Positions 42,646 through 42,706 of a stretch of DNA of 42,706 bases are shown in pieces (position 1 is the stretch's first letter; the number at the start of each line of letters is the position of its first letter). Made by a program: the position numbers and the translations under genes. The stretch covers positions 1 through 42,706 of the forward strand of contig CALCJM010000073.1 in the NCBI GenBank assembly GCA_937967505.1, in the 5' to 3' direction. The DNA is from an uncultured Pirellulaceae bacterium. GTDB taxonomy: Bacteria > Planctomycetota > Planctomycetia > Pirellulales > Pirellulaceae. Below the pieces are notes generated by a model that did not search any database, was not told where the DNA came from, and saw nothing but the letters and a program-made list of their open reading frames with translations.

Positions 42646-42706
42646 TTTAGGCGATTGACAGTTGAAAGCCTACCGTTGGCGATGCTGCCAGCTTCGCTCC
42701 GACGCT
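42646..42706. repeat. Nested-hairpin repeat, second copy cut by the edge
   Basis: The 61 bases starting TTTAGGCGATTGACAGTTGA match 4994-5054 at all but about six positions, including the exact stretch GGCGATGCTGCCAGCTTCGC. The copy runs beyond the window. Its presence 37.6 kb from the first copy shows that the element is dispersed. Confidence 0.85.

Larger units (their letters stand above)
42005..42706. other. Gene-free right end
   Basis: About 700 bp without a credible gene. It contains a terminator hairpin (42182-42233) and a second copy of the nested-hairpin repeat starting at 42646, cut by the window edge. The minus-strand frame at 42097-42447 shows no coding pattern. Confidence 0.5.

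Overview
The window looks like a chromosome segment of a planctomycete, most likely of the Pirellula/Rhodopirellula group. The evidence is a DUF1501 gene next to a DUF1549/DUF1553 gene (the PSCyt/PSD set found almost only in this phylum), a DUF1598 secreted protein, a LEPR-XLL-like N-terminus on an RTX-repeat protein, a transmembrane PknB-type kinase, a PQQ-propeller lipoprotein and many lineage-specific secreted proteins. Genes are mostly single or in pairs, on both strands, with modest GC, and several starts appear to be GTG or TTG.

Layout. 1-4920: a decayed FkbM methyltransferase, a DUF1598 protein (minus), a PQQ-propeller lipoprotein and truB. 4921-6170: a 109-bp nested-hairpin repeat, then a secreted Cys-rich protein. 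6272-9442: a membrane Ser/Thr kinase (minus), a GGQ release-factor-like protein (plus) and an FMN split-barrel protein (minus). 9737-14625: an RTX-repeat metzincin, an array of 16-nt repeats, YqgE/AlgH, two arrestin-like proteins (one membrane-bound) and a P-loop ATPase. 14776-20666: a secreted agmatine/peptidyl-arginine-deiminase-like enzyme, a CHK-type small-molecule kinase, tRNA-Ala(GGC), a ribbon-helix-helix protein and a Tat-exported TIM-barrel isomerase. 20975-24362: aroA and pckA overlapping by 4 bp, then rpmF on the other strand. 24650-29857: a ROK sugar kinase, ppx (with HD domain) and ppk1 (overlapping ppx by 4 bp), a polyphosphate locus, with a convergent STAS protein. 30054-32706: an ATP-grasp ligase, a thioredoxin-like gene interrupted by one in-frame UGA, and a small membrane protein. 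32710-35898: DUF1501 and DUF1549/DUF1553. 36141-36423: a non-coding locus. 36685-42004: a small membrane protein, a 1398-residue protein of unknown function and a small lipoprotein. 42005-42706: no gene; a terminator hairpin and the start of another copy of the nested-hairpin repeat.

Two observations stand out. First, the gene at 31171-32232 reads through a single UGA (31444-31446) in one frame, with a Cys eight residues before it and a short stem-loop with a G-first apical loop about 25 nt after it. This is a good candidate for a selenoprotein of a thioredoxin-like family. Second, 36180-36363 on the minus strand has a textbook sigma-54 promoter (TGGCAC-N5-TTGCA) followed by two stem-loops and a 12-bp terminator hairpin with a T-rich tail, and no convincing reading frame. 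This is a candidate sigma-54-dependent small RNA of about 155 nt. All functional names come from reading motifs by eye; no database search was possible.
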